Assembly (NCBI GenBank): GCA_021808195.1
Contig: JAKBCE010000169.1
Span: 1 to 5,644, forward strand
Length of the DNA stretch: 5,644 bases
From: Pseudomonadota bacterium
GTDB lineage: Bacteria > Pseudomonadota > Gammaproteobacteria > Steroidobacterales > Steroidobacteraceae
Reading direction: 5' to 3'
Under the pieces are notes generated by a model. It was given only the letters and a program-made list of their open reading frames with translations. It was not told where the DNA came from and did no database searches. The first letter of the stretch is position 1; every line of letters starts with the position of its first letter. Shown here piece after piece: positions 5,522 to 5,644 of the stretch. The translations under genes and the position numbers were made by a program.

Positions 5522-5644
5522 ATGCCCAATTCCGAGCGCGACCGTCGCGCCTGGACGGATCAAGCCGTCCGGCGCATCGAAGCGGACTTCAACCGATCCG
5601 CCGATACCCACCTGATTCCGATCGAGCTGCCGCACTATCCGGGG
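5522..5644 (+). CDS. PLP-dependent cysteine synthase-like protein (5' end only)
   Basis: The first 41 codons of a gene that runs off the window. The fragment begins MPNSERDRRAW and contains IEADFNRSADTHLIPIELP (residues 19-37). The stretch EADF-x-RSADTHL followed by a short Leu/Pro segment is typical of a group of fold-type II PLP enzymes annotated as PLP-dependent cysteine synthase family proteins, related to CysK. The PLP lysine, the substrate-binding loop and the rest of the catalytic domain lie beyond the window, so the reaction (cysteine synthesis, desulfhydration or another beta-replacement) cannot be assigned. The ATG at 5522 is the only sensible start. The gene is divergent from the radical SAM gene and shares its 183-base upstream gap, including the FNR-type palindrome at about -71.5. 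Confidence 0.7.
   Translation, partial: MPNSERDRRAWTDQAVRRIEADFNRSADTHLIPIELPHYPG

Overview
The window comes from a GC-rich member of the Pseudomonadota, most likely a gammaproteobacterium. Its ubiquinone proteins align closely, from recall, with those of Escherichia coli, and it carries an FNR/Anr-type regulator. The species cannot be named from this sequence. Seven genes fill almost all of it, and the theme is ubiquinone synthesis without oxygen and its control by an oxygen sensor.

Positions 1-2102 (+ strand) form an operon: the 3' end of ubiD (4-hydroxy-3-polyprenylbenzoate decarboxylase), then ubiU and ubiV, the two U32-family [4Fe-4S] proteins that together hydroxylate the ubiquinone ring without O2. 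ubiD and ubiU overlap by 8 bases, and ubiV follows 13 bases after ubiU. All eight cluster cysteines are present with E. coli-like spacing. Converging on ubiV, with 4 bases between the stop codons, is ubiT (2610-2107, - strand), the SCP2-type lipid-binding partner of UbiU-UbiV.

The 100-base gap 2611-2710 separates ubiT from a divergent fnr-type gene (2711-3454, + strand) with all iron-sulfur ligands and the FNR-type DNA-reading residues. The gap holds a perfect FNR box, TTGAT-N4-ATCAA, placed to activate ubiT.

Converging on fnr, with 6 bases between the stops, is a 625-residue B12-binding radical SAM protein (5338-3461, - strand) of unknown substrate with an extra C-terminal region. Its upstream gap (5339-5521) holds a second perfect FNR-type palindrome, TTGAC-N4-GTCAA, exactly 41.5 bases before the start point predicted from a -10 hexamer. 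The window ends in the first 41 codons of a divergent PLP-dependent cysteine synthase-like gene.

Reading the parts together: UbiD removes the ring carboxyl group, UbiU-UbiV-UbiT supply oxygen-independent hydroxylation, the FNR-type protein senses low oxygen, and the two palindromes tie ubiT and the radical SAM gene to it. The least explained element is the radical SAM/B12 enzyme, predicted to be induced without oxygen and sited beside an anaerobic quinone locus. No RNA genes, CRISPR arrays, insertion sequences or convincing intrinsic terminators were seen.
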